NCBI GenBank assembly: GCA_915069725.1
Contig: CAJZFF010000103.1
Coordinates: forward strand, 1-6,491
Source: an uncultured Actinomyces sp.
GTDB lineage: Bacteria; Actinomycetota; Actinomycetes; Actinomycetales; Actinomycetaceae
DNA: 6,491 bases
Reading direction: 5' to 3'
Shown: piece after piece, positions 1-5,964 of the stretch
Layout of the letters: every line of letters starts with the position of its first letter
Numbering within the stretch: the first letter of the stretch is position 1
The notes under the pieces: generated by a model
What the model was told of the DNA's origin: nothing
Database searches by the model: none
What the model saw: only the letters and a program-made list of their open reading frames with translations
Made by a program: the position numbers and the translations under genes

Positions 1-1565
1 TCGGCCGGGAAGCCGTCCGCGTGACCGCGGCCGCGCTGGGCGCCGGCGACCTGGCTCAGCGGAGTCTCACCCTCGGGGTGAGTGCGCTTCCACCACTGGC
101 GGAAGGTCTCCGAGGGGGCCACCGGCAGGTCGCGCGCCCCGGTCCACAGGGAGGCCGGGAAGGGCAGGGCACCGATCTTGCCCTCCTTGCCGCCCAGCAG
201 CGCCGAGGCCTTGACCGTCTGCGAGGCGGCGGCCCACAGCGAGCTCTTCGACATCACCGGGGCCGAGACGTTCATGGCCACATCCCACACGTCCGGCACC
301 GCGCGGCGCTTGACGTCCACGGAGCGGGCCCGCAGGTGGATGAGGATCGTGGGGATGTCGATCTTGACCGGGCACACCTCGCCGCAGGCCCCGCACAGGG
401 AGGAGGCGAAGGGCAGGGTGTGGACCGGGTCGTCGTCGGCCAGCCCCTGGGTGAGCTGGGGCGTGATGATCGCGCCGATGGGGCCGGGGTAGACCGAGCC
501 GTAGGCGTGTCCGCCGGTGTGCTGGTAGACGGGGCAGATGTTCATGCACGACCCGCAGCGGATGCAGGCCAGGGCCTGGCGGCCCACCGGGTCGGCCAGG
601 GTCTTGGTGCGCCCGTTGTCCATGAGCACCAGGTGGAACTCCTTGGGGCCGTCGCCCTCGGTGACACCGGTCCACATGGAGGTGTAGGGGTTCATGCGCT
701 CACCGGTGGCCGAGCGCGGCAGGAGCTGGGAGAAGATCTCCACGTCCTGGAAGCGGGGCACCAGCTTCTCGATCCCCATGAGGGTGATGAGCGTGTCCGG
801 CAGGGTCAGGCACATGCGCCCGTTGCCCTCGGACTCGTAGATCGAGACCGTGCCGGTCTCGGCCACACCCATGTTCGTGCCGGAGACGGCCACCGAGGCG
901 TGCAGGAACTTGTTGCGCAGGTGCGAGCGGGCCGCGGCCGTGAGCTCCTTGGGGTCGTCGGAGAGGTCCGCCGGGGCGTCCTCCATGCGGTCCAGGAAGA
1001 TGCCGCGCACCTCGGAGCGGTTGCGGTGGATCGCGGGCACCACGATGTGCGAGGGCATGTCGTCGGCCAGCTGGACGATCATCTCGGCCAGGTCCGTCTC
1101 GTGGGCGGTGATGCCCCGGTCGGCCAGGTACTCGTTGAGGTTCGTCTCCTGGGTGGCCATCGACTTGACCTTGACGATGTCGTCGACGCCCTTGGAGGCG
1201 ATGATGTCGGTGATGATCCGGTTGGCCTCGGCGGCGTCACGCGCCCAGTGGACGATGCCGCCGCGGGCGGTCACGTTGGCCTCGAACTGCTCCAGCAGCT
1301 CGGGCAGGCGCGAGGCCACCTCGAACTTGACGGCTTCGGCGGCGTTGCGCAGGTCCTCCCAGTCGGGCATCTCGGCGACGCGGTCGGCGCGCTTGGAGCG
1401 GATGGTGCGCGTGGCGTGGCCCAGGTTGCGGCGCATCTGGGTGTTGGCCAGCGTCTTGTGCGCGCCCTCGGGGAAGGTGGGTCCCCAGCGCAGCGTGTCC
1501 TCGGGCTGCTCGACCTCGGTGCGCCACCCGCCCGTGTGGGGCATACCGAGAAATACCTGTGTCAT
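1..1565 (-). CDS. lutB: LutB/LldF-type lactate-oxidation iron-sulfur protein (3' end cut by window)
   Basis: This is the iron-sulfur, LUD-domain subunit of the LutABC (LldEFG) complex, which oxidises L-lactate to pyruvate in the cytoplasm. The frame is open for 521 codons from ATG at 1565 to the left edge, so only the C-terminal tail is missing. The LUD domain fills about residues 70-310, with GVAETGT near residues 233-239 followed by an EGN...LPDTLITLMGIEKLVP stretch. Two ferredoxin-like cysteine clusters follow: C334-x2-C337-x2-C340-x3-C344-P and C391-x2-C394-x3-C398-P. The remainder matches the LutB C-terminal region. The start codon overlaps the lutA stop as ATGA, and the upstream purine run is weak, so translation is probably coupled to lutA. 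The N-terminus (FLGMPHTGGW, then an LANTQMRRNLGHATRTIR-like stretch) agrees with actinobacterial homologues I recall. lutC/lldG is expected just beyond the left edge but cannot be seen. Family assignment is very secure. Confidence 0.95.
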   Translation of the reverse strand, partial: MTQVFLGMPHTGGWRTEVEQPEDTLRWGPTFPEGAHKTLANTQMRRNLGHATRTIRSKRADRVAEMPDWEDLRNAAEAVKFEVASRLPELLEQFEANVTARGGIVHWARDAAEANRIITDIIASKGVDDIVKVKSMATQETNLNEYLADRGITAHETDLAEMIVQLADDMPSHIVVPAIHRNRSEVRGIFLDRMEDAPADLSDDPKELTAAARSHLRNKFLHASVAVSGTNMGVAETGTVSIYESEGNGRMCLTLPDTLITLMGIEKLVPRFQDVEIFSQLLPRSATGERMNPYTSMWTGVTEGDGPKEFHLVLMDNGRTKTLADPVGRQALACIRCGSCMNICPVYQHTGGHAYGSVYPGPIGAIITPQLTQGLADDDPVHTLPFASSLCGACGEVCPVKIDIPTILIHLRARSVDVKRRAVPDVWDVAMNVSAPVMSKSSLWAAASQTVKASALLGGKEGKIGALPFPASLWTGARDLPVAPSETFRQWWKRTHPEGETPLSQVAGAQRGRGHADGFPA

Positions 1566-2392
1566 CGTGCCACCGCCTGTGTGTGCTGAGAGTTACCGGT
1601 GTGCTGGACGTGCTTGGGGGCGAAGGAGATGTTGCCCTCGAAGGGCGCGTCCTTGGTGGAGGCCAGGATCTCGGCCAGGTGCATGATGCGCACCCCGGAG
1701 TTGACGCGGGACAGGCCGCCGCCGATGTGCATGAGGCAGGAGTAGTCGCCGGCGCACAGGACCTCGGCGCGCGTGGACATCACGTTGCTCATCTTGTCGG
1801 CGAGCATCGCGGTGGAGGTCTCGGAGTTCTTCATGGAGAAGGTGCCGCCGAACCCGCAGCAGACCTCGGCGTCGGGCAGGTCGATGAGGGTGAGGGCCTC
1901 GACGGCCTTGAGGAGGCGGTAGGGGCGGTCGGCGACTTTGGCGACGCGCAGCGAGTGGCAGGTGGGGTGGTAGGTGACCGTGTGCGGGAAGTAGGCGCCC
2001 ACGTCCTCGGTGCCCAGGACATCGATGAGCAGCTCGGTCAGGTCGTAGGTGTGTGCGGCGATCTGCTCGACCCGCTTGGCCAGGGCCGTGTCGCCCACGT
2101 GCTCGGCCACGAGGCCCTGCTCGTGACGGGCCGCGCCGGTGCACGAGCCCGAGGGGATGACGATGGCGTCCCACTCGCCGTCGAGCACGGGGGAGAAGGT
2201 CTCCACGTGGTTGCGGGTGATCTTGGCGGCCTGCTTGAAGTAGCCGGTGTTGGCGTGCATCTGGCCGCAGCAGACCTGTCCCTCGGGGAAGCAGACCTGG
2301 TGGCCGAGGCGCTCCAGGATGGTGACGGTTGCCTGCGCTGCCTGCGGGAACATGGTGTCCGCAAGACAGGTGGCGAAAAGGGCGATTCGCAC
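1562..2392 (-). CDS. lutA: LutA/LldE-type (Fe-S)-binding protein of lactate oxidation
   Basis: This is the small cysteine-rich subunit of the LutABC lactate-oxidation complex, related to heterodisulfide reductase HdrB and glycolate oxidase GlcF. I chose GTG at 2392, giving 276 residues starting MRIALFATCLADTMFP. It has GGAGG six bases upstream and matches the usual family N-terminus. A longer frame from GTG 2428 adds 12 residues but has no good ribosome site. Two CCG cysteine-rich domains are visible. The first has C9, C41-C42-G and C84 (in PSGSCTG). The second has C145 (in YHPTCHS), C178-C179-G (in VCCGFGGTFS) and C219 (in GDYSCLMHIGGG). All key cysteines are present, so the protein looks functional. 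The C-terminus runs about 20 residues past the last conserved block. The stop overlaps the lutB start as ATGA, so the two are one operon with lutA first. Confidence 0.94.
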   Translation of the reverse strand: MRIALFATCLADTMFPQAAQATVTILERLGHQVCFPEGQVCCGQMHANTGYFKQAAKITRNHVETFSPVLDGEWDAIVIPSGSCTGAARHEQGLVAEHVGDTALAKRVEQIAAHTYDLTELLIDVLGTEDVGAYFPHTVTYHPTCHSLRVAKVADRPYRLLKAVEALTLIDLPDAEVCCGFGGTFSMKNSETSTAMLADKMSNVMSTRAEVLCAGDYSCLMHIGGGLSRVNSGVRIMHLAEILASTKDAPFEGNISFAPKHVQHTGNSQHTQAVAR

Positions 2393-2398
2393 GATATG

Positions 2399-2403
2399 CC
2401 TCC
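2399..2403 (-). promoter_or_regulatory. Ribosome binding site that fixes the lutA start
   Basis: On the minus strand GGAGG lies six bases before GTG 2392. The upstream in-frame GTG at 2428 has no comparable purine run, so this site decides between the two starts. Confidence 0.65.
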
Positions 2404-2446
2404 ACGACGTCGTAGCTGAGACTGTCACGAGGACCGCCCGGACTCA

Positions 2447-2462
2447 CCTGCTTCGAAACAGG
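2447..2462. promoter_or_regulatory. Near-perfect 16-bp palindrome upstream of lutA, candidate operator
   Basis: CCTGCTTCGAAACAGG matches its own reverse complement at 14 of 16 positions, centred on TTCGAA. It lies about 55 bp upstream of the lutA start, where a repressor site would be expected. Lactate operons in other bacteria are controlled by GntR-family LutR/LldR proteins, but no regulator gene is in the window and the sequence does not clearly match a published LldR box. I could not place convincing -35/-10 elements here. The regulatory role is inference. Confidence 0.35.
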
Positions 2463-2729
2463 ATGTGATGCGGCCTCGGCTGCGTCTCAGGCTACGGCCC
2501 GGTGGTGGTGCTCATCTGACAACGACGGACTCCCGGTCGGTTGGTTCCGCTCTCTGAGACAGGTTTTCCGTTGAGGTGGCAAGGATCTGTGTGGGGTGAG
2601 GGTGGGCTGAGCAGGGGGTGTCCGCGGCGTGTGGGAGGTAAGTCCTAGACGTGGATTGCGTCATGCATTACTGCCCTTATCTGCAATGGGCTTCGAGCAG
2701 GCCTCGGCGGGAGCGCGGCCGACGCCGTC
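2463..2729. other. Intergenic stretch with no gene seen
   Basis: Open frames here lack homology, ribosome sites and a consistent codon pattern. Two CTGAGAC heptamers (2484-2490 on the minus strand and 2554-2560 on the plus strand) occur, with a third at 2416-2422 inside the leader. A locally AT-richer patch at about 2650-2690 has TTGCGT followed 15-16 bp later by TTATCT/TATCTG. This could be a weak plus-strand promoter reading into the repeat block, but the match is poor. I see nothing else of substance. Confidence 0.4.
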
Positions 2730-2857
2730 GAGAACGCACTTGTGCTGCGAGGACGTACTTTCGCGGCGAGGACTGTGCTTGCCGCCAGAATGCGCGTGCC
2801 GGGGCGCAGTCGCCGGTGGGAGAACGCAGTCCTCGGGTGAGAAGTACGTCCCCGATC
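2730..2857. repeat. Repeat block A: 19-nt-periodic units with long inverted arms
   Basis: Four 19-nt units lie head to tail at 2730, 2749, 2768 and 2787, starting GAGAACGCACT, GAGGACGTACT, GAGGACTGTGC and AGAATGCGCGT. Units 1 and 2 agree at 14 of 19 positions; later ones are more diverged. After a 14-nt piece, two more 19-nt units start at 2820 and 2839. The block also folds on itself. GGACGTACTT (2751-2760) pairs with AAGTACGTCC (2842-2851), and CGAGGACTG (2767-2775) pairs with CAGTCCTCG (2827-2835), at matching six-base intervals. Related blocks occur at 3507-3628 and 6409-6478. All are intergenic, so this looks like a dispersed noncoding repeat. A structured RNA or terminator role is possible but not shown. 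Confidence 0.6.
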
Positions 2858-3027
2858 CGACGCCGGAGGCTGAGCACACGCACTGCGCCCCCGGAATCGC
2901 GAAGGACCCAGGGGAGCCGTCTGTAGGAGTCAGGCTCGAGCGGTCTCAGACGCCCGGCGGCCCCCTGGGCGGCGGTGGCCTGCAGGTTGGCGAACAGAGC
3001 CCCGCGCTTGTTGCCGAGCCGGAGCCT

Positions 3028-3142
3028 GCGAGGTCTGTGATGCTCGCGGAACCTGCGACGGTGCCGTCGGTGACTGCGTGAGCTGCACAAGCCCCAGAGG
3101 GAATGTGCAGCTGCTCGGCCCGCAACTGCGTGAGGGCCGAGC
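3028..3142. other. Cluster of stem-loops, two of them abutting with 9-bp stems
   Basis: Four hairpins follow one another. GCGAG 3028-3032 pairs with CTCGC 3043-3047. CGACG 3056-3060 pairs with CGTCG 3065-3069. AGCTGCACA 3081-3089 pairs perfectly with TGTGCAGCT 3104-3112. GCTCGGCCC 3113-3121 pairs perfectly with GGGCCGAGC 3134-3142. The last two stems touch with no base between them and could stack. ACTGCGTGAG occurs twice, at 3073-3082 and 3125-3134, flanking the third stem and lying in the loop of the fourth. The cluster ends about 115 bp before the small peptide gene, so it could be a leader structure, an attenuator or an independent RNA. No known RNA family was recognised. Confidence 0.4.
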
Positions 3143-3241
3143 TCAGGATGTCAGTGCTGGCTGGCATGATTGGGGCGCCTCCCTTCGGCTCCTTCCCCCG
3201 GAACGTTTGCAGTGTCCTGGTCGGGGAGGAGAGGAGCTGGG

Positions 3242-3251
3242 AAGGAGGTGA
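3242..3251 (+). promoter_or_regulatory. Strong Shine-Dalgarno for the 47-residue peptide gene
   Basis: AAGGAGGTGA is a ten-base match to the complement of the usual 16S rRNA 3' end. GGAGG lies eight bases before GTG 3257. It is the strongest ribosome site I can find in the window and the main reason to call the short gene real. Confidence 0.75.
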
Positions 3252-3256
3252 GGGCC

Positions 3257-3400
3257 GTGTCCAAGCCGAAAGGCCGGAACGCGAAAGTCCGCCGGGGCAA
3301 GGTAACGGCCCGGAAGGTGAGCGACGTTTTGACCTCTATCGCTCGCCTGATCCGGGCCGTCGGTGTCCTGGTGAATGCCCTGAGCAAGTGGTTCAGCTGA
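3257..3400 (+). CDS. Small very basic peptide with C-terminal amphipathic helix (47 aa, unknown)
   Basis: I do not recognise this protein. The GTG start is chosen for the excellent upstream ribosome site; an in-frame ATG at 3170 would run translation through that site. The 47-residue product has 12 Lys/Arg against one Asp. Residues 1-20 are a basic, Gly/Pro-containing tail (MSKPKGRNAKVRRGKVTARK). In residues 21-46 hydrophobics fall at 21, 24, 25, 28, 31, 32, 35, 38, 39, 42, 45 and 46, an unbroken 3-4 spacing that makes one helix face fully apolar, ending in KWFS. There is no Cys and no leader-type cleavage motif. Such peptides can be membrane-active (bacteriocin, toxin or PSM-like), nucleic-acid-binding, or membrane-anchoring; the sequence does not decide. 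It stands alone, with a hairpin 12 bases after the stop and no visible transporter or immunity partner beside it. Existence as a gene is likely; function is unknown. Confidence 0.6.
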   Translation: MSKPKGRNAKVRRGKVTARKVSDVLTSIARLIRAVGVLVNALSKWFS

Positions 3401-3411
3401 GGCTGACTGCT

Positions 3412-3436
3412 TGCTAGGGGAGTCGCCCGGCTAGCA
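3412..3436 (+). terminator. Hairpin after the small peptide gene, probable terminator
   Basis: TGCTAG (3412-3417) plus GGG (3418-3420) pairs with CCC (3426-3428) and CTAGCA (3431-3436), leaving a five-base loop and a two-G bulge: nine base pairs starting 12 bases after the stop. A second small hairpin, GGTGG-CTCT-CCACC, follows at 3441-3454. There is no strong T-run, which is common in high-GC actinobacteria, so termination is inferred. Confidence 0.45.
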
Positions 3437-3506
3437 CCCGGGTGGCTCTCCACCATTATGGGGCCGCCGTTCCGCACTGTCCACATCGTCCCTCCTTCTT
3501 CTGTCT

Positions 3507-3628
3507 GCGGGGACATACTGCGCGTGGGGGTGCACTTTCTCCCGGCCGGGGACGAGCTGCGCGTAGGGGGACAGCATTCCGGTCCCCGACGGCGTCGAAC
3601 GCCCCCGGCCGCACAGAAATGTCCCCGC
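3507..3628. repeat. Repeat block C: GGGGAC-headed units in a nested inverted repeat before amyA
   Basis: GCGGGGACAT (3507-3516) is a perfect inverted match to ATGTCCCCGC (3619-3628). Inside it CGGCCGGGG (3543-3551) pairs with CCCCGGCCG (3603-3611). Innermost, GGGGAC (3567-3572) pairs with GTCCCC (3582-3587) across nine bases. Direct units begin GGGGACATACTGCGCGT (3509), GGGGACGAGCTGCGCGT (3548) and GGGGACAGCAT (3567), with a weaker one near 3527, so spacing is again about 19-20 nt. The core GGGGACATACT matches block A's GAGGACGTACT apart from two purine changes. It ends about 30 bp before the amylase start and could act in its leader, but may simply be a dispersed repeat. Confidence 0.55.
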
Positions 3629-3658
3629 CCGCGGGGGAGGACTGGCAGCATCGGAACC

Positions 3659-5191
3659 GTGACCGAGAACCACGCCCAGCCCAGCCCCGCCAACCCGGAC
3701 GACGTCGTCAACCCCCTCCTGCTCCAGGCCTTCGCCTGGGACCTGCCCGCCGACTCCACCCACTGGCGCCTCCTGGCGGACAACGCCGCCCTCCTGGCCG
3801 ACTGCGGAGTGAGCTCGGTGTGGCTGCCGCCCGCCTACAAGGGACAGGCCGGCGTGGAGGACGTCGGCTACGGCGTCTACGACACCTACGACCTGGGCGA
3901 GTTCGACCAGAAGGGCACAATCCCCACCAAGTACGGCACCAAGGAGGGCTACCTCGCCGCCATCGAGGCCCTGCACGCGGCCGGAATCAGCGTCGTGGCG
4001 GACATCGTCCTCAACCACCGCATGGGCGGGGACGCCACCGAGGTCGTGCGCGCCACGCCCGTCGACCCCCACGACCGCACGCGCACCATCGGTGAGACCG
4101 AGGAGATCACCGCCTGGACCCGCTACACCTTCCCGGGGCGCGCCGGCGCCCACTCGGACTTCACCTGGGACTGGACCTGCTTCCACGGCACCGACTGGGA
4201 CGAGGCCCGCCACCAGCAGGGAGTCTGGCTCTTCGAGGGCAAGCAGTGGAACGAGAACGTCAACGACGAGCTCGGCAACTACGACTACCTCATGGGCTCT
4301 GATGTCCACGTCATCGACCCCGCCGTCAGCGCCGAGATGGACCGTTGGGGGCGCTGGTACGTGGAGACCACCGGCGTCGACGGCCTGCGCCTGGATGCCC
4401 TCAAGCACGTCGGCGCCGACTTCTTCGCCCGCTGGCTGCCCGAGCTGCGCCGCGCCACCGGCCGCGCCCTGCCGGCCGTGGGCGAGTACTGGTCCCGCGA
4501 CGTCGCCGAGCTGGAGGGCTACCTGGAGACCGTGCCCTTCATGAGCCTGTTCGACGTCCCCCTCCACTTCCACCTGCACGCCGCCTCCACCTCCAACGGC
4601 GACGTCGACCTGTCCCGCCTCTTCGAGGGCACCCTCGTGGCCGCCGACCCCACGCGCGCCGTGACCTTCGTGGAGAACCACGACACCCAGCCGGGCCAGT
4701 CCCTGGCCTCCACCATCGAGTCCTGGTTCAAGCCCTCGGCCTACGCCCTCATCCTGCTGCGCGAGGCTGGAACTCCCTGCGTCTTCTGGGGCGACCTGTT
4801 CGGCACCCCCGAGACCGGCGACCTGCCGGCCGTCACCGAGCTGCCGCTGCTCATGACCATGCGACGCGCCCTGGCCCACGGCCCCCAGCACGACGCCCTC
4901 GACGACCCCGACGTCGTCGGCTTCGCGCGCGAGGGCGACGACGCCCACCCCGGCTCCGGGCTCGCCGTCGTCCTGTCCGACCGCAGGGCCGCCACCAAAC
5001 GCCTCCACGTCGGGGCGCGGCACGCCGGCGAGCAGTGGATCTGCGTCCTGGGCGGGCACGAGCCGGTCACCATCGCCGACGACGGCAACGTGGAGTTGCC
5101 CGTGTCCGACGGCGGCCTGAGCGTCTACGCCCCCGAGGCGGCCCGGCCGATCCTGGACAGTGCCGAGCAGCACCTCCTGCGCCAGCGCTGA
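3659..5191 (+). CDS. amyA: Cytoplasmic alpha-amylase, glycoside hydrolase family 13 (AmyA-like, GH13_5)
   Basis: This endo-acting enzyme hydrolyses alpha-1,4 bonds of glycogen, starch or maltodextrins. The 510 residues show the GH13 barrel signatures: DIVLNH (115-120), GLRLDALKH with nucleophile D246, GEYW with acid/base E276, and ENHDT with transition-state Asp D342. The opening LLQAFAWDLPADSTHW, VWLPPAYKG and LGEFDQKGTIPTKYG are hallmarks of the E. coli AmyA/Bacillus liquefying-amylase group. YDYLMGSDVHVIDP leads into the catalytic core as in that group. There is no signal peptide, so it should act inside the cell, probably on stored glycogen or imported maltodextrins. GTG 3659 fits the family N-terminus. 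The frame opens at ATG 3458, but that would translate repeat block C into low-complexity sequence. No close ribosome site precedes 3659 (GGGGGAGGA lies 17 bases away), so initiation may be weak or leaderless. No maltose-uptake or glycogen genes adjoin it. Confidence 0.93.
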   Translation: MTENHAQPSPANPDDVVNPLLLQAFAWDLPADSTHWRLLADNAALLADCGVSSVWLPPAYKGQAGVEDVGYGVYDTYDLGEFDQKGTIPTKYGTKEGYLAAIEALHAAGISVVADIVLNHRMGGDATEVVRATPVDPHDRTRTIGETEEITAWTRYTFPGRAGAHSDFTWDWTCFHGTDWDEARHQQGVWLFEGKQWNENVNDELGNYDYLMGSDVHVIDPAVSAEMDRWGRWYVETTGVDGLRLDALKHVGADFFARWLPELRRATGRALPAVGEYWSRDVAELEGYLETVPFMSLFDVPLHFHLHAASTSNGDVDLSRLFEGTLVAADPTRAVTFVENHDTQPGQSLASTIESWFKPSAYALILLREAGTPCVFWGDLFGTPETGDLPAVTELPLLMTMRRALAHGPQHDALDDPDVVGFAREGDDAHPGSGLAVVLSDRRAATKRLHVGARHAGEQWICVLGGHEPVTIADDGNVELPVSDGGLSVYAPEAARPILDSAEQHLLRQR

Positions 5192-5210
5192 GGGCCGCAG
5201 GCGGGGGCAT

Positions 5211-5224
5211 GAAGCCGCGGCTTC
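5211..5224 (+). terminator. Palindrome after the amylase gene, possible terminator
   Basis: GAAGCCGCGGCTTC is a perfect 14-bp palindrome 19 bases after the amylase stop. It folds as a five-pair stem with a CGCG loop and is followed by CTTCAC rather than a clear T-run. A termination role is plausible, not certain. Confidence 0.35.
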
Positions 5225-5225
5225 C

Positions 5226-5255
5226 TTCACGCCCGGCGTCACAGGCGCGTAGGGT
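5226..5255 (+). promoter_or_regulatory. Possible sigma-70-type promoter for the DJ-1/PfpI gene
   Basis: TTCACG (5226-5231) and TAGGGT (5250-5255) are separated by 18 bp. TAGGGT fits the actinobacterial TANNNT -10 pattern, and TTCACG is a fair -35. Transcription would start about 40 bases before the ATG at 5302. This supports a transcription unit separate from amyA. Confidence 0.4.
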
Positions 5256-5301
5256 GATGGTGCCAGCCGCACTGACCTGAGCCGACCTTCCTGGAGGAGA
5301 C

Positions 5302-5895
5302 ATGCCCGCATTCCACGCGCCCACCGACCAGAGGACCGACAAGGCCGTCGCCGTGTTCATCGCCCCCGGGCTGGAGGAGGTCGAGGCGCTGGCGACCGTG
5401 GACATCCTCTTCCGCGCCGGTATCCCCACGACAATGATCTCCGTGACCCCCGAGCGGGCCGTCGTCTCTTCCCACAACATCGTCGTCACCTGCGATCTCA
5501 CCCTGGCCGAGGCGAACCTGGACGACTACGACATGCTCGTCCTGCCCGGCGGCATCCCCGGCACCCCCAACCTCAAGGCCATCGATCCCCTCATGGCCGC
5601 GGTCACCGAGCGGGTGCGCGCCGGTCGGCCCGTGGCCGCGATCTGCGCCGCCCCCTCGATCCTGGCCGAGCTGGGCCTGCTCGAGGGGCGCCAGGCGACG
5701 TCGAACCCCGGCTTCGTGGGCGTGCTCGCCGAGCACGGCGCGCAGGTCAGTCAGGCCGCCGTCGTGGCCGACGGCCCCGTCATCACCTCCCGCGGCATGG
5801 GTACCGCCATCGACTTCGGCCTGGAGATCGTGCGCCACTACCTGGGCGAGGAGGCCGTCGACGACGTCAAGGCCAAGATCGTCTACCAGGGCTGA
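5302..5895 (+). CDS. DJ-1/PfpI (ThiJ/YajL-like) family protein
   Basis: This 197-residue protein belongs to the DJ-1/PfpI superfamily, whose members include protein and nucleotide deglycases, chaperones and redox-stress proteins. ATG 5302 has GGAGGAG four to five bases upstream. The family glutamate is E28 in PGLEEVEA. The strand-loop LPGGIPGTPNL (81-91) precedes the nucleophile-elbow cysteine C115 in AAICAAPSIL, and SRGMGTAIDFGLEIV (163-177) is the C-terminal signature. Closest resemblance is to the DJ-1/YajL branch rather than the hexameric PfpI proteases. The His that follows the nucleophile in human DJ-1 (H126) is Asn here (N135); E. coli YajL also lacks it. About 14 extra residues precede the first strand. 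No signal peptide is seen, so it is cytoplasmic. It lies 110 bp after amyA with its own likely promoter, so a shared function is not implied. Physiological substrate unknown. Confidence 0.92.
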   Translation: MPAFHAPTDQRTDKAVAVFIAPGLEEVEALATVDILFRAGIPTTMISVTPERAVVSSHNIVVTCDLTLAEANLDDYDMLVLPGGIPGTPNLKAIDPLMAAVTERVRAGRPVAAICAAPSILAELGLLEGRQATSNPGFVGVLAEHGAQVSQAAVVADGPVITSRGMGTAIDFGLEIVRHYLGEEAVDDVKAKIVYQG

Positions 5896-5927
5896 GCGCT
5901 CACCCCGGACGCCGACCATCCCCGGCT

Positions 5928-5961
5928 GGCTCCCTCACCTGCGTCAGTGAGTGGGGGAGCC
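5928..5961. terminator. Bidirectional terminator hairpin between convergent genes
   Basis: GGCTCCCTCAC (5928-5938) pairs with GTGGGGGAGCC (5951-5961): 11 pairs with one G-T wobble and a 12-base loop. It sits between the PfpI-family stop (5895) and the SdpI-like stop (5965), three bases from the latter. The position suits termination from both sides, although neither side has a T-run. Confidence 0.6.
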
Positions 5962-5964
5962 GAC

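Noticed and set aside
21..1589. Long plus-strand open frame of 522 codons opposite lutB
   Set aside because: It is the antisense shadow of lutB: low-complexity Gly/Val/Arg/His content, no motif, while the minus frame carries LUD and ferredoxin signatures.
2730..2857. CRISPR array
   Set aside because: The 19-nt units adjoin without spacers, are diverged from one another, and no cas gene is near.
2629..3081. Plus-strand 150-codon frame across repeat block A
   Set aside because: No start context, no homology, and its content is set by the repeat units.
3028..3142. tRNA, SRP RNA, RNase P or tmRNA gene
   Set aside because: None of their conserved motifs (T-arm GTTCGA, RNase P GAGGAAAGTCC, SRP GGAAG tip) is present in a suitable fold.
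2946..3167. Minus-strand 73-codon frame starting MPASTDILSSALTQLRAEQ, with GGGAGG ten bases upstream
   Set aside because: The first 20 residues look gene-like, but the rest is low complexity ending in a Pro-rich run, no family is recognised, and the frame overlaps the hairpin cluster. It could be a pseudogene remnant; evidence is too thin to call.
3170..3256. Longer form of the small peptide starting at ATG 3170 (76 residues)
   Set aside because: No ribosome site precedes 3170 at proper distance, the extra 29 residues lack the peptide's character, and the strong Shine-Dalgarno lies inside this extension, before GTG 3257.
3458..3658. N-terminal 67-codon extension of the amylase from ATG 3458
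   Set aside because: It would translate repeat block C into Arg/Pro-rich sequence without family match and is not a signal peptide; family homology begins just after GTG 3659.
3431..5311. Long minus-strand open frame of 626 codons opposite the amylase
   Set aside because: Gly/Val/Ala-rich shadow of a GC-rich gene; the plus frame holds all GH13 catalytic motifs.
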